58,279 nt of DNA from Aliivibrio sifiae (GCF_002954715.1 NZ_MSCP01000001.1:1943415-2001693), one strand, 5' to 3'; shown: positions 29,506 to 39,703, numbered from the stretch's first letter. Notes: a model not told the origin generated them from the letters alone. Made by a program: numbers and translations.

Positions 29506-30783
29506 ATGAACTCTACCTGGAAGCAATACATCACTATTTTAAAAAATGTCGTGAAGCCAGCCCTTGGCTGTACTGAACCTATTTGTGCTGCCTATGCAAC
29601 AAGTGTGGCAACGCAAATGCTAGGAGAAAAACCAGAGACTATTGATGTTTTCGTCTCTGATAATTTGTATAAAAATAGTATGGGTGTTTTTGTTCCAAGA
29701 ACAGGTAGAGTTGGACTTGCTATTGCCGCAGCAACTGGGGCTACAGGTGGAAACCCTGACGCAGGATTAGAAGTTCTTGCAAAATTGACAGAATCTCAAG
29801 TAAGTGAAGCTCAACAGCTTATTGACGCTGGTCGAATTCAAGTAAAACGAGAAACTACAGAAGAGTTCATTTATTGCCGCGTTGTCCTTAAAAGCTCGCA
29901 ACATCACGCAGAAGTCACTATCAGTGGAGGTCATACATTAATCGTTGAAAAACGACTTGATGGTAATGTCATTTTTTCCCTTGATTCTTCATTACCAAAA
30001 GCCTCTACAGCTTCTATTTGTGATGGCGTAGATATCACTATTTCATCCATTTATGACTTTGCTACTAAAGCTGAATTTGACGATATTAAATTTATTCTAG
30101 AAGCTAAAGAACTCAATATAGCCCTAGCTCAGGAAGGATTAAATAATCCATATGGCTTAGAAGTGGGCCGAACTTACCAAAAAAATATAGAAACGGGTTT
30201 ACTTTCAAAAAGCTTAGACAGCGACATTTTAATTTATACTTCAGCTGCATCTGATGCTCGAATGGGTGGAGCAACTTTACCTGCGATGTCTAATTATGGC
30301 AGTGGTAACCAAGGAATTGCAGCAACGATTCCCGTGGTTAAAATGGCTGACTTTTATAACGCCGATGAAGAAACATTAGCAAGAGCATTCATCATGAGTC
30401 ACCTTGGTGCCATTTATATAAAATCTCATTATCCACCACTATCTGCTTTTTGTGGAAATGCAGTAACCTCTGCGGCGGCGGCAATGGCAATGGTATATTT
30501 AGCGGGTGGGACGTTCGAGCAATCTTGTTCAGCAATACAAAATACCATCAGTGATACCAGCGGTATGATCTGCGATGGGGCTAAATCGACTTGTGCAATG
30601 AAAGTAGGAAGTAGTGCTCAATCTGCAATGAAGTCTTCTTTACTTGCTTTAAATGATCACTGCGTAACAAAACAAGGTGTTATTGCCGAAGATGTAGAGA
30701 AAACGATTAAAAACATCGGAAGAATGATAACAACAGGCATGCCGAATATTGACCATGAAATCATTGAAATAATGGCGTCATAA
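29506..30783 (+). CDS. cyuA: L-cysteine desulfidase (UPF0597 family)
   Basis: Breaks cysteine down to hydrogen sulfide, ammonia and pyruvate using a [4Fe-4S] cluster, as shown for archaeal cysteine desulfidase and E. coli CyuA (YhaM). The 425-residue protein has conserved cysteines in LGCTEPIC near the N terminus, [11 protein letters not shown] and [15 protein letters not shown] in the C-terminal half. ATG 29506 follows an AAGGTG ribosome-binding site; the GTG at 29497 overlaps that site. It is second in ridA-cyuA-regulator. Confidence 0.9.
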   Translation: MNSTWKQYITILKNVVKPALGCTEPICAAYATSVATQMLGEKPETIDVFVSDNLYKNSMGVFVPRTGRVGLAIAAATGATGGNPDAGLEVLAKLTESQVSEAQQLIDAGRIQVKRETTEEFIYCRVVLKSSQHHAEVTISGGHTLIVEKRLDGNVIFSLDSSLPKASTASICDGVDITISSIYDFATKAEFDDIKFILEAKELNIALAQEGLNNPYGLEVGRTYQKNIETGLLSKSLDSDILIYTSAASDARMGGATLPAMSNYGSGNQGIAATIPVVKMADFYNADEETLARAFIMSHLGAIYIKSHYPPLSAFCGNAVTSAAAAMAMVYLAGGTFEQSCSAIQNTISDTSGMICDGAKSTCAMKVGSSAQSAMKSSLLALNDHCVTKQGVIAEDVEKTIKNIGRMITTGMPNIDHEIIEIMAS

Positions 30784-30790
30784 TGAAAAG

Positions 30791-31480
30791 ATGTCACTAT
30801 TCGCTAGTGACATCACTTTTCCACTAACATATAGAGTACGTATGCTACATAAACTATCTACAGCCGATAAGCTAATTCTTCAATCAACCTTTAGTATCGT
30901 TGATGGTATTGCTGCTATGTTTGGGAAACATGTCGAAGTCGTATTGCACTCTTTAGATTCCGATAACCCATCTATTATTAAAATCGCAAATGGGCATGTT
31001 ACTGGCCGTGGAATTGGTGCTCCAATAACCAACTTAGCGTTAGAAAAGCTAAAAGCAGGTTCAGATGTATCAACTCCTTATTTCACACGAACAGATAAAG
31101 GTGAGTTAATGCGCTCTGTAACTTCAATGATTCGAAACGAGGCAGGAGTGCCTATCGCTTTACTTTGCATTAACTCTAATCTTGATGTACCAATGAATAG
31201 CTTCTTTATGGACCTATTCCCACAAGCTAACCAGTTAGCAGCATCACCAGAAACTTTTGCAAAAGACAGTATTGAAATGCTGACAGACTCGATAGCTAGA
31301 ATACAAAGCGAAGTGTTAGAAGATGAAAGCATTGCTGTTTCTCGAAGAGTAAGAACCATTGTTGAACGTTTACATCATCAAGGCGCATTTAATATAAAGG
31401 ATGCGACTCAGATCACCGCCAATATTCTCAATGTATCTAAAGACTCAGTTTATCGTTATTTAAGAAAATTTAAGTTATAA
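30791..31480 (+). CDS. YheO-like PAS/HTH transcriptional regulator
   Basis: A 229-residue regulator. Its N-terminal YheO-type PAS domain contains VVLHSLDSDNPSIIKIANGHVTGR and ALLCINSNLDVPM. Its C-terminal HTH (about 180-229) contains FNIKDATQITANILNVSKDSVYRYLRKFKL. It resembles E. coli YheO and DauR-type proteins. It begins 7 bp after cyuA and is probably in the same transcript, so it likely controls this cluster. An internal ATG at 30842 is an alternative start, and neither has a strong ribosome-binding site. Confidence 0.85.
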   Translation: MSLFASDITFPLTYRVRMLHKLSTADKLILQSTFSIVDGIAAMFGKHVEVVLHSLDSDNPSIIKIANGHVTGRGIGAPITNLALEKLKAGSDVSTPYFTRTDKGELMRSVTSMIRNEAGVPIALLCINSNLDVPMNSFFMDLFPQANQLAASPETFAKDSIEMLTDSIARIQSEVLEDESIAVSRRVRTIVERLHHQGAFNIKDATQITANILNVSKDSVYRYLRKFKL

Positions 31481-31502
31481 AAAAGAAAATAACTTAATAC
31501 AA

Positions 31503-31537
31503 AAAAGCCCTGAGAACTTATCATTCTCAGGGCTTTT
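31503..31537. terminator. Bidirectional terminator after the cyu cluster
   Basis: The 14-bp perfect stem AAAAGCCCTGAGAA and its complement has a 7-nt loop with A- and T-runs. It lies between convergent genes. Confidence 0.93.
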
Positions 31538-31573
31538 ATTTTATAAGCTATTTAATAAAACGAAGTGCTTATA

Positions 31574-33133
31574 TTAACCAGGTAATTGGTATGTATATGG
31601 CGCTTGGATACCCAAAGGAATACCTAGAGCCCAATACGCTAGTAAGAAAATAGTCCAACCAATTAGCATTGCGATAGAGAATGGCATCATTAGAGAGGCT
31701 AAAGTACCGATACCAGTAGACTTAACATAACGTTGGCAATAAACCACAACCAGCGGGAAGAATACCATTAGAGGAGAGATGATATTAGATACTGAATCAC
31801 CTACACGGTATGCAGCTTGAGATAGCTCAGGAGAAATACCTACACCCATAAGCATTGGAACTAATACAGGACCAATTAATGCCCATTTAGCAGATGCAGA
31901 ACCAATTAGTAGGTTTACAAATGCCGTCAGCAAAATCATACCAATAATGGTTAGCTGGCCAGGAAGCTCCATAGCTTTAAGCACATCAGCACCGTACATC
32001 GCTAAGATTGTACCGATATTCGATTGGCTGAACGCAACTAAGAACTGTGCACAGAAGAATGACATAACCATGTATGCACCCATTGTACCCATCGTCTCTG
32101 ACATTGCTTTGATTACATCATTACTGCTTTTAAACGTACCAGAAACTCGTCCAAAAACGATACCTGGTATAATAAATAAAATGAAGATAAGTGGAACGAT
32201 AGACTTCATCAAAGGCGCAGAGAACGAGGTAATTTCACCGTCAGGTGAACGCAGAGCTGAATCTTCAGGGTAAATAAGCGCGATAAGTAATGCGATACCC
32301 GCAACCATTGCCCAACCAGCAAATTTAAATGCTTTTGACTCAATCTCAGTAAATGAACCTAGATCAGGTGCCGTTTCTGCATCTTTATCTACTGGTGTTT
32401 TCGCTAAACGCGGTTCAATGATTTTCTCTGTTACATACCAACCAATAACAACAATAAGTACTGATGAAAGACCAGTAAAATAGATATTTGCTAGTGGATT
32501 AACGATATAAGACGTATCTAATACTTGTGCTGCTGTTTGCGTGAAGCCAGCAAGTAATGGATCAATGCCTGATGGGATAAAGTTAGCAGAGAAACCACCA
32601 GATACACCGGCAAATGCTGCTGCAATACCCGCTAACGGATGACGACCCGCCGCGTGGAAAATGATACCACCTAATGGGATAACTAATACATAACCGGCAT
32701 CTGCTGCTGTGTGTGACACGATAGCAACAAGAATAAGCATTGGCGTTAGTAATTTAGCTGGAGTGAAGTTCAGCATTTTCTTAAGGCCAGTTTGAATGAA
32801 ACCTGAAGAATCCGCAACACCAACACCTAGCATTGCAACTAATACGATGCCTAGTGGAGCAAAACTGGTAAAATTAGTTACCATAGTTGCTAAAAAGTTT
32901 GCTAAAGAATCACCCGTTAAAAGGTTTTTCACTTGAACTGCATCTTGAGTAACAGGATGAATCAAGTCAAATTGTACTTGTGATAATAGCGCTGAAAGAC
33001 CCCAAACAATTAATAGGCCCCAGAAAAACAGTAGTGCAGGATCTGGGATCTTGTTACCTACTCGTTCGATTGTATTTAGAAAACGATCCATGCCGCTAGG
33101 CTTAGATGCTTTCTCTACTACTTGGTTACTCAT
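31574..33133 (-). CDS. AbgT-family transporter
   Basis: A 519-residue inner-membrane protein of the p-aminobenzoyl-glutamate transporter family with many hydrophobic segments. Family motifs include RVGNKIPDPALLFFWG near the N terminus, SHTAADAGYVLVIPLGG, and SASAKWALIGPVLVPMLMG in the C-terminal half. Relatives either import p-aminobenzoyl-glutamate or export sulfonamides; the sequence alone does not decide. ATG 33133 is chosen because GGAG lies 8 nt upstream; ATG 33145 overlaps it. No abgAB peptidase genes are nearby. Confidence 0.92.
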   Translation of the reverse strand: MSNQVVEKASKPSGMDRFLNTIERVGNKIPDPALLFFWGLLIVWGLSALLSQVQFDLIHPVTQDAVQVKNLLTGDSLANFLATMVTNFTSFAPLGIVLVAMLGVGVADSSGFIQTGLKKMLNFTPAKLLTPMLILVAIVSHTAADAGYVLVIPLGGIIFHAAGRHPLAGIAAAFAGVSGGFSANFIPSGIDPLLAGFTQTAAQVLDTSYIVNPLANIYFTGLSSVLIVVIGWYVTEKIIEPRLAKTPVDKDAETAPDLGSFTEIESKAFKFAGWAMVAGIALLIALIYPEDSALRSPDGEITSFSAPLMKSIVPLIFILFIIPGIVFGRVSGTFKSSNDVIKAMSETMGTMGAYMVMSFFCAQFLVAFSQSNIGTILAMYGADVLKAMELPGQLTIIGMILLTAFVNLLIGSASAKWALIGPVLVPMLMGVGISPELSQAAYRVGDSVSNIISPLMVFFPLVVVYCQRYVKSTGIGTLASLMMPFSIAMLIGWTIFLLAYWALGIPLGIQAPYTYQLPG

Positions 33134-33253
33134 TCGTAACTCCATTTATTTAATGTTGTATTTAAAGATAAAGAGATTTGATTTTTTTTATTCTTTATCT
33201 ATTCCCTTGCTAAATCAGTGTAAACCAGATATTGCCAAGAAAAGCTTAATACA

Positions 33254-33311
33254 TTGCATTTTCAGCGCTATGCAAATGTTTAATTTGTAAACCAATGTTT
33301 CAATGAAACAT
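33254..33311. promoter_or_regulatory. Palindromic sites upstream of abgT-like gene
   Basis: There are two separate symmetric elements: TTGCAT-N10-ATGCAA (33254-33275) and the 17-bp perfect palindrome ATGTTTCAATGAAACAT (33295-33311). Both lie 120-180 bp upstream of the transporter start and could be operators. No regulator is identified. Confidence 0.4.
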
Positions 33312-33353
33312 ACGACTAACAATATTAATATTTACATTACAATAGAAACAAAA

Positions 33354-33373
33354 AAAGCGCCTTTCGGCGCTTT
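33354..33373 (-). terminator. Terminator of guaA
   Basis: The 8-bp GC-rich stem AAAGCGCC / GGCGCTTT has a 4-nt loop. A seven-A run on the plus strand gives a T tail to leftward transcripts. It is 38 bp past the guaA stop. Confidence 0.88.
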
Positions 33374-33410
33374 CTATTTATCTAATACAAACTAACTCAC
33401 TAAGTGAAAA

Positions 33411-34964
33411 TTACTCCCATTCAATCGTCGCTGGTGGCTTACCAGAAATATCGTAAACAACACGAGAAATGCCACTTACTTCATTAATAATACGATTAGA
33501 TACTTTACCTAAGAAGTCGTATGGTAAATGTGCCCAATGCGCCGTCATGAAATCAATCGTTTCTACTGCACGTAAAGAAACAACCCAATCATATTTACGA
33601 CCATCGCCCATTACGCCAACAGAACGTACTGGTAAGAATACAGTAAATGCTTGAGATACTTTGTTGTAAAGATCAGCATTGTGTAATTCTTCAATGAAAA
33701 TAGCATCTGCACGACGAAGTAGATCACAGTACTCTTTCTTAATCTCACCAAGAACACGTACACCTAGACCTGGTCCAGGGAACGGGTGGCGATAAAGCAT
33801 GTTGTATGGAAGACCTAATTCTAAACCAATCTTACGAACTTCATCTTTAAACAGTTCACGTAATGGCTCAACAAGACCCATCTCCATGTCATCAGGAAGA
33901 CCACCAACATTGTGGTGAGATTTAATAACGTGTGCTTTACCAGTTTTAGATGCAGCTGATTCGATAACATCAGGGTAGATAGTACCTTGAGCTAACCATT
34001 TTGCATTTGATAGTTTCTTTGATTCTTCATCAAAGATATCTACAAATACATGACCGATGATTTTACGTTTAGCTTCAGGATCTGATTCACCTTCAAGAGC
34101 TTCTAAGAAACGTTTTTCAGCTTCAACATGAATGATCTTAAGACCAAACTTATCGCCAAACATTTCCATTACTTGGTCTGCTTCATTTAAGCGAAGTAAA
34201 CCATTATCGACAAATACACACGTTAGTTTGTCACCAATTGCACGGTGTGCAAGCATAGCAACAACTGATGAATCAACACCACCAGATAAACCAAGAATCA
34301 CTTCATCATCACCTACTTGCTCTTTAATACGAGCAACGGCATCTTCGATGATTGATGCTGACGTCCACAGACCTTCACAACCACATACATTAAGAACAAA
34401 GTTCTCAAGCATTTTTAGACCGTTTTTAGTATGAGTTACTTCTGGGTGGAATTGAACACCGTAATATTTCTTCTCTTCATTTGCCATAGCAGCGTAAGGA
34501 CAGGTTTCTGTCTCTGCAATTTTTACAAAATCAGATGGAATTTCTACCACTTTATCACCGTGGCTCATCCAAACATCTTGAGTTGCTTCAAGATCTTTAA
34601 ACAACGCCGATTCGCCAGTAACTTGAACTGCAGCATAACCAAATTCACGCTCAGTAGATGTTGCTACTTTACCACCAAGTTGCTCTGCCATTGTTTGCAT
34701 GCCGTAACATACGCCAAATACAGGAACACCAGAATCAAAAACATATTGAGGTGCTCGTGGTGAATTTGCTTCAGTAACACTTTCTGGACCACCAGATAAG
34801 ATGATGCCATCTGGATTAAAATCACGGATGTCCGATTCTTCTACATCCCAACTCCAAAGCTCACAGTAAACACCAATCTCACGGATACGACGCGCAACAA
34901 GCTGCGTGTATTGAGAACCAAAATCTAAAATAAGAATGCGTTGATCGTGGATATTAGTCGTCAT
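33411..34964 (-). CDS. guaA: GMP synthase (glutamine-hydrolysing)
   Basis: Converts XMP to GMP using glutamine and ATP. The 517-residue protein has an N-terminal class I glutamine amidotransferase (about 1-200) with nucleophile GVCYGMQ and the His-Glu dyad segment [10 protein letters not shown]. The ATP pyrophosphatase domain has the P-loop [10 protein letters not shown], and the C-terminal dimerisation domain ends KPPATIEWE. It lies downstream of guaB on the same strand, but the 200-bp gap contains a structured repeat, so the guaBA transcript may be modulated between the genes. Confidence 0.98.
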   Translation of the reverse strand: MTTNIHDQRILILDFGSQYTQLVARRIREIGVYCELWSWDVEESDIRDFNPDGIILSGGPESVTEANSPRAPQYVFDSGVPVFGVCYGMQTMAEQLGGKVATSTEREFGYAAVQVTGESALFKDLEATQDVWMSHGDKVVEIPSDFVKIAETETCPYAAMANEEKKYYGVQFHPEVTHTKNGLKMLENFVLNVCGCEGLWTSASIIEDAVARIKEQVGDDEVILGLSGGVDSSVVAMLAHRAIGDKLTCVFVDNGLLRLNEADQVMEMFGDKFGLKIIHVEAEKRFLEALEGESDPEAKRKIIGHVFVDIFDEESKKLSNAKWLAQGTIYPDVIESAASKTGKAHVIKSHHNVGGLPDDMEMGLVEPLRELFKDEVRKIGLELGLPYNMLYRHPFPGPGLGVRVLGEIKKEYCDLLRRADAIFIEELHNADLYNKVSQAFTVFLPVRSVGVMGDGRKYDWVVSLRAVETIDFMTAHWAHLPYDFLGKVSNRIINEVSGISRVVYDISGKPPATIEWE

Positions 34965-35062
34965 TAGTCTTTCTCAAAAAGTCATTTATTTAGTGTGGCT
35001 TCACTATAAAACCACACGCTTAAAATTGAATTTGGTACAAAGTTTTTTCTTTATATTTCACA

Positions 35063-35146
35063 GCAGAATCATTCGAGTTCTAGGAAAAGGCACGGAGTTT
35101 ACAAGTGTAAATGAGTACCTTTGACAACGAAATCGGAAGATTCTGC
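35063..35146. repeat. Nested imperfect inverted repeat between guaB and guaA
   Basis: The outer arms GCAGAATC (35063-35070) and GATTCTGC (35139-35146) are perfect. Inside, TTCG/CGAA and AAAGG/CCTTT can pair, and the tip is TTTACA-AG-TGTAAA (35098-35111). The element would fold into one hairpin of about 84 nt. Its compact, self-contained form resembles a dispersed intergenic repeat, but no second copy was seen in this window. Confidence 0.55.
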
Positions 35147-35164
35147 AAAGAAAATTAAGAAAAA

Positions 35165-36628
35165 TTAGCCTAGGCGATAGTTTGGTGCTTCTTTCGTGAT
35201 CTGAACATCATGCACGTGTGATTCTTTCATACCCGCACCTGAAATTCGTACAAATTCTGCTTTAGTTCGCATATCTTCAATCGTAGCTGAACCTGTTAGG
35301 CCCATGCTTGAACGCAAGCCACCCATTTGTTGATGAACGATTTCTTTTAGGCGTCCTTTATAAGCGATACGACCTTCAATACCTTCAGGAACAAGCTTAT
35401 CTGCTGCATTATCTGATTGGAAGTAACGATCAGAAGAACCTTGAGACATTGCCCCAAGAGACCCCATACCACGGTAAGATTTGTATGAACGGCCTTGATA
35501 AAGGATTACTTCACCTGGAGCTTCTTCTGTACCAGCAAACATTGAACCAACCATCACACACGATGCGCCTGCTGCAATTGCTTTACAAATATCGCCAGAG
35601 TAACGAATACCGCCATCAGCGATAACTGGAATACCATGAGCTGTTGCAACTTCTGCTGCATCTGAAATAGCTGTAATTTGAGGAACACCCACACCCGTAA
35701 CGATACGAGTTGTACAAATTGAACCTGGGCCGATACCAACCTTAACAGCACTTACACCAGCATCAATTAATGCTTTAGCACCAGCACCTGTTGCTACGTT
35801 GCCGCCGATAATTTGTAGGTCTGGGAAAGAAGCACGAGTTTCACGAATACGTTGTAAAACGCCTTCTGAATGACCGTGAGATGAATCGATAAGTAAAACA
35901 TCAACGCCCGCTTCAACAAGTGCAGCAACACGTTCTTCATTACCAGCGCCTGCACCAACAGCAGCACCTACACGTAGACGACCACGTTCGTCTTTACATG
36001 CATTTGGTTTACGTTCTGCTTTATGGAAATCTTTTGCTGTGATCATACCGGTTAGTTGGAACTCATCATTCACAACCAACACTTTCTCAACACGGGCTTC
36101 ATGCATTTTCTCTTGAACTTCTTCGCGAGTTGCTCCTTCTTCTACAGAAGCTAAGCGTGCTTTCGGCGTCATTACAACGTCAACTTTCTTAGATAAGTCT
36201 GTTACGAAGCGAACATCACGACCAGTAATGATACCAACAAGTTCGTTAGTTTCAGTTACTACAGGGAAGCCAGCAAAACCGTGTTTTTCAGTCAATTCTT
36301 TCACATCTTGGATAGTTGCGTCAGGACGAACGGTTACTGGAGCAGATACAACGCCTGCCTCAAAGATTTTTACTAAGCGAACTTGTTCAGCTTGCTGTTC
36401 AATAGACATGTTTTTGTGGATAAAACCGATGCCACCCTCTTGCGCTAATGCGATAGCAAGGCGCGCTTCTGTCACTGTATCCATTGATGCTGAAATCATT
36501 GGGATATTTAGAGAGATCGTCTTCGTTAACTGAGTGCGAAGATCAGCGGTGTTAGGAAGAACTGTGGAGTGTGCTGGGACGAGTAAAACGTCATCGAAGG
36601 TTAAAGCTTCTTTTGCGATTCGTAGCAT
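35165..36628 (-). CDS. guaB: IMP dehydrogenase
   Basis: Oxidises IMP to XMP, the first step toward GMP. The 487-residue TIM-barrel enzyme has two CBS domains inserted at about residues 95-200. The catalytic cysteine loop is [15 protein letters not shown] and the flap is around [19 protein letters not shown] 36628 ([13 protein letters not shown]) matches the E. coli start; a TTG two codons upstream is unlikely. It is first in guaBA, with a PurR-like box upstream, and is divergent from xseA as in E. coli. Confidence 0.98.
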   Translation of the reverse strand: MLRIAKEALTFDDVLLVPAHSTVLPNTADLRTQLTKTISLNIPMISASMDTVTEARLAIALAQEGGIGFIHKNMSIEQQAEQVRLVKIFEAGVVSAPVTVRPDATIQDVKELTEKHGFAGFPVVTETNELVGIITGRDVRFVTDLSKKVDVVMTPKARLASVEEGATREEVQEKMHEARVEKVLVVNDEFQLTGMITAKDFHKAERKPNACKDERGRLRVGAAVGAGAGNEERVAALVEAGVDVLLIDSSHGHSEGVLQRIRETRASFPDLQIIGGNVATGAGAKALIDAGVSAVKVGIGPGSICTTRIVTGVGVPQITAISDAAEVATAHGIPVIADGGIRYSGDICKAIAAGASCVMVGSMFAGTEEAPGEVILYQGRSYKSYRGMGSLGAMSQGSSDRYFQSDNAADKLVPEGIEGRIAYKGRLKEIVHQQMGGLRSSMGLTGSATIEDMRTKAEFVRISGAGMKESHVHDVQITKEAPNYRLG

Positions 36629-36732
36629 TTGCAATATCTCACAACATAAGTGTTTAAAGGAATAAATCCCACTTTATCGTTTCGCATAATAAAGTGTTTT
36701 GGATTTGATATTGCAGACGGATTATACGCACT

Positions 36733-36748
36733 GCGCAATCGCTTGGCT
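36733..36748. promoter_or_regulatory. Possible PurR box upstream of guaB
   Basis: GCGCAATCGCTTGGCT matches the PurR consensus at about 11 of 16 positions, and lies 105 bp upstream of guaB in the divergent guaB-xseA gap. E. coli guaBA is PurR-regulated, which supports the call. The match itself is weak. Confidence 0.45.
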
Positions 36749-36836
36749 ACACATTTATTTATTTTTAATTTGCATTTACCCCCTTGATATGTATTATATT
36801 GCCGCTAATTCCTATACTCATGTCTAAGGCATTCTG

Positions 36837-38174
36837 ATGTCTCTCGATTCTAATCCTCGCATCTTTACAGTCTCGCGTCTCAACTCTGAAGTCCGCCTAT
36901 TATTAGAAAATGAAATGGGTATTGTTTGGCTTGTTGGTGAAATATCTAACCTTACTGTGCCTGTTTCTGGTCACTGGTATCTCACCCTTAAAGACAGCCA
37001 AGCCCAAGTAAAGTGTGCCATGTTTAAAGGCAATAATCGCCGAGTTACCTTTAAGCCTCAAAACGGAAAACAAGTTCTTGTTAAAGCCCGCCTCTCTCTT
37101 TATGAACCTCGTGGTGACTATCAAATAATCATTGAAAGTATGCAACCAGAAGGAGATGGTCGTCTTCAACAAGAGTTTGACCAATTAAAAATGTCACTCG
37201 CTGCTGAAGGTCTTTTTGCTCAAACTGCAAAACAGCCCTTACCTGAACAACCTAAACGTATTGGTGTTATAACCTCTAAAACAGGCGCTGCACTTTTTGA
37301 TATTCTAAATGTATTAAAACGACGAGATCCTAACCTACCTGTCGTTATTTACCCAACGATGGTTCAAGGCTCTGGTGCCGCAATACAAATAGCACAAGCG
37401 ATTGGACGAGCAAACAGTCGTAATGAATGTGATATATTGATCGTTGGACGTGGCGGTGGCTCATTAGAGGATCTTTGGTGTTTTAATGAAGAGATTGTCG
37501 CAAGAACGATTGCTGCAAGTAAGATCCCTATCGTCAGTGCTGTCGGTCATGAGATTGATGTAACTATTACTGACTTTGTTGCAGATGTACGAGCACCAAC
37601 CCCTTCTGCAGCAGCCGAATTAGTGAGCCGAGATCTCTCTTCTCAGCTACAGACTGTTACTCACCAAAAACGTCGTTTAAATAGTGCCATGGAGCGCTAT
37701 TTAGCAGGACAGCAACGTCAATTATTAGCACTTCAACACCGCCTTGAAAAACAGCATCCACAAATGCAGTTAAACAATCAAAGTCAAAAACTGGATGACT
37801 TAAATCAACGATTAATGAATCATATGCAACAACGATTGCAACGTAATCAATATAACGTTGAAAACCTAACCTTACGTTTAAATAATCTATCTCCGAGCAA
37901 AAAAATATCTCAAGATAAGTTACGTATTGAAGAGCTAAAACGTCGTTTATTAGATTCAATGGATAGAAACTTGCTAATGCAACGTCATCAATTGGCTCTA
38001 GCGGCAGAAAAACTAGATACCGTTAGCCCATTAGCCACCTTACAACGTGGTTATTCGATTACTCGAAATGATAAAGGATCGGTAATCACTTCAACAAAGC
38101 AAATTAATATTGGGGATAGTATTACTACTCGCTTTGTTGATGGTGAAATTAAATCGACAGTTACTGTAAACTAG
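36837..38174 (+). CDS. xseA: Exodeoxyribonuclease VII large subunit
   Basis: The catalytic large subunit of ExoVII, which degrades single-stranded DNA. The 445 residues comprise an N-terminal OB-fold (about 1-100, [27 protein letters not shown]), the nuclease core with [16 protein letters not shown] and [19 protein letters not shown], and a long coiled-coil region. The C-terminal segment is [12 protein letters not shown]. An AAGG ribosome-binding site lies 7 nt before the ATG. It is monocistronic and divergent from guaB. Confidence 0.97.
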   Translation: MSLDSNPRIFTVSRLNSEVRLLLENEMGIVWLVGEISNLTVPVSGHWYLTLKDSQAQVKCAMFKGNNRRVTFKPQNGKQVLVKARLSLYEPRGDYQIIIESMQPEGDGRLQQEFDQLKMSLAAEGLFAQTAKQPLPEQPKRIGVITSKTGAALFDILNVLKRRDPNLPVVIYPTMVQGSGAAIQIAQAIGRANSRNECDILIVGRGGGSLEDLWCFNEEIVARTIAASKIPIVSAVGHEIDVTITDFVADVRAPTPSAAAELVSRDLSSQLQTVTHQKRRLNSAMERYLAGQQRQLLALQHRLEKQHPQMQLNNQSQKLDDLNQRLMNHMQQRLQRNQYNVENLTLRLNNLSPSKKISQDKLRIEELKRRLLDSMDRNLLMQRHQLALAAEKLDTVSPLATLQRGYSITRNDKGSVITSTKQINIGDSITTRFVDGEIKSTVTVN

Positions 38175-38208
38175 CTAACACAATAACAAGTTACATAGAC
38201 AGATATTG

Positions 38209-38442
38209 CTAACTCTGCTCGACTTCAACAAATTCAGTTTTAGCTCGAGACTTAGATTTTAATTCATTACAATCATGACAAAAATAGCTTGGTGCCCCAC
38301 ACGCATTAAGCTTTTCCATCTCTTTGTTACAATCTGGGCAATAAGCTACTTTTTTAAAATCTACCTGACAAAAATCGCAGTGATACCCTTCTCTACTCCA
38401 ACGTAATTCAGACTGACATTTAGGGCATTCGTTTGTTTGCAT
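38209..38442 (-). CDS. yfgJ: YfgJ-family zinc-ribbon protein
   Basis: A 77-residue protein with four CxxC pairs (CPKC, CDFC, CPDC, CHDC), consistent with two zinc ribbons, followed by a charged tail. It resembles E. coli YfgJ, which lies in the same place between der and xseA. Function is unknown. The upstream 307-bp gap is the probable crtS region. Confidence 0.85.
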   Translation of the reverse strand: MQTNECPKCQSELRWSREGYHCDFCQVDFKKVAYCPDCNKEMEKLNACGAPSYFCHDCNELKSKSRAKTEFVEVEQS

Positions 38443-38749
38443 TACTCATTCCTTATTAATTTATTTCGACCAAATACTGATACGCTGCATATCTCAAAAA
38501 ATATAGATCTTTGTGCTTATAGGGATCTGATCAGCGATCATGCCCTTTAAGAACATTTATATAACCACACCCCGAAAGCATTAGTTACATATCCTGTTTT
38601 TCAATTTTAAACGATATAAAACTTCACAACAGTCACTTTAAAACAGTAGATCCAGAACATCAATCAGCATTAGGCTTACTAATTTCAGTAGAAAAAACGG
38701 AAATTACACAAAATGTAGAATAAGATATACATCTCATGTAATTTCAACT
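38443..38749. other. crtS: Probable crtS site (trigger for chromosome 2 replication)
   Basis: This 307-bp gap holds no gene. In V. cholerae, crtS lies between VC0764 and VC0765, flanked by der on one side and xseA-guaBA on the other; the gap here lies between the same neighbours. Copying of crtS triggers RctB-dependent initiation of chromosome 2. Five GATC sites occur between 38506 and 38652, three of them within 16 bp. The core is TGATC-AGC-GATCA (38528-38540), flanked by AGGG and CCCT (38521-38546). The minus strand reads ATGATC, the start of RctB iteron-type 12-mers. The remainder is AT-rich. The call rests on synteny plus this core and has not been tested by alignment. Confidence 0.72.
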
Positions 38750-39628
38750 TTAAATACGTTTTTTCGAATGGGTAACCATCAATAACTCTTGTTCGCCCTT
38801 TGCTTTTAGTTCAACTCGAATCTCTTGATAATCTTTAAACGAAGAGACATGAGTACCGCCACAAGGAAGCTTTACTACACCATCTATACCAAAATCTGCT
38901 ATCCAGTAACGTGAATCGGTTAACGCTTTACCTTCACACTCAATAGAAACTTTATGTTCTAAGGCCAACCACGCAGTTATCTGCTTATTGACTTGCTCTG
39001 CGATAGAGTTAAGGTTTTCCATCATTTCAGCACTATTAAGACCGCGTTTACGTAATGTTTTCCCTAAACGATACACATCTTCACAATGATCTTCTGTGAC
39101 AAAACTGGTTTCTTGAGCATAACTGTTGAAATTGTAATGTCCCAGTTCATCTTTTCGATCTGCATCTTTACGCCAATAACTTGCATGAAGTACTTTATTT
39201 AAGGCTAAGTAAGCAATATGACCAGCACTATGCCCACGACTCAGTGAGTCTTGATATTCTTTATCAACTTTTAGCTCTACAGTATTTTCTACTGCAATAT
39301 CCGCATCCTTAGATATTAAGTGCGTCACGACAAATACCCAGCCATCTTCACCACGTTTTACTGGGATTTTTTTATCTATATATAATTCACTCGTAGCTAA
39401 TTCAATCGCACCTGTTTGACAAGCGAGTATTGGATAGTCATTGCCATTTATGTGAATCGTTCCTTTATCTTCTGGATGATCAGGCCAAATATGGCTTACA
39501 GGGTGAAAAGGCGTTTCTTTAGTCACAAACCATTTACCTTGGTCTGTTTCTTTAATTAATTGAACAACTGACGTGTGTTGCCATGTGTTATGACAAAAAA
39601 GAATCTCTGTTGCTGATAACTGAGTCAT
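38750..39628 (-). CDS. Alanyl-tRNA editing protein (AlaX-like)
   Basis: A free-standing editing domain related to AlaRS/ThrRS second additional domains, expected to hydrolyse mischarged Ser- or Gly-tRNA(Ala). The 292 residues have the zinc motifs HSAGH (SRGHSAGHIAYLALNK, about residue 130) and CGGTH (KLPCGGTHV, about 255). An N-terminal beta-barrel-like region suggests the AlaX-L type. ATG 39628 is preferred because AGGTG precedes it; the GTG at 39637 overlaps that site. It has its own unit after a terminator and flanks the crtS gap. Confidence 0.85.
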   Translation of the reverse strand: MTQLSATEILFCHNTWQHTSVVQLIKETDQGKWFVTKETPFHPVSHIWPDHPEDKGTIHINGNDYPILACQTGAIELATSELYIDKKIPVKRGEDGWVFVVTHLISKDADIAVENTVELKVDKEYQDSLSRGHSAGHIAYLALNKVLHASYWRKDADRKDELGHYNFNSYAQETSFVTEDHCEDVYRLGKTLRKRGLNSAEMMENLNSIAEQVNKQITAWLALEHKVSIECEGKALTDSRYWIADFGIDGVVKLPCGGTHVSSFKDYQEIRVELKAKGEQELLMVTHSKKRI

Positions 39629-39643
39629 GATTTTCACCTAAAA

Positions 39644-39669
39644 AAAACGCCCAACAAGATGGGCGTTTT
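39644..39669 (-). terminator. Terminator of der
   Basis: The 10-bp stem AAAACGCCCA / TGGGCGTTTT has a 6-nt loop. The plus-strand A-run gives a T tail for leftward transcripts. It lies 34 bp after the der stop. Confidence 0.88.
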
Positions 39670-39703
39670 ATTATTCAATATGTATAAATAAAGTAATTAC
39701 AGA

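Noticed and set aside
34132-34763. Two overlapping frames opposite guaA
   Set aside because: Shadows of guaA, with no start signals.
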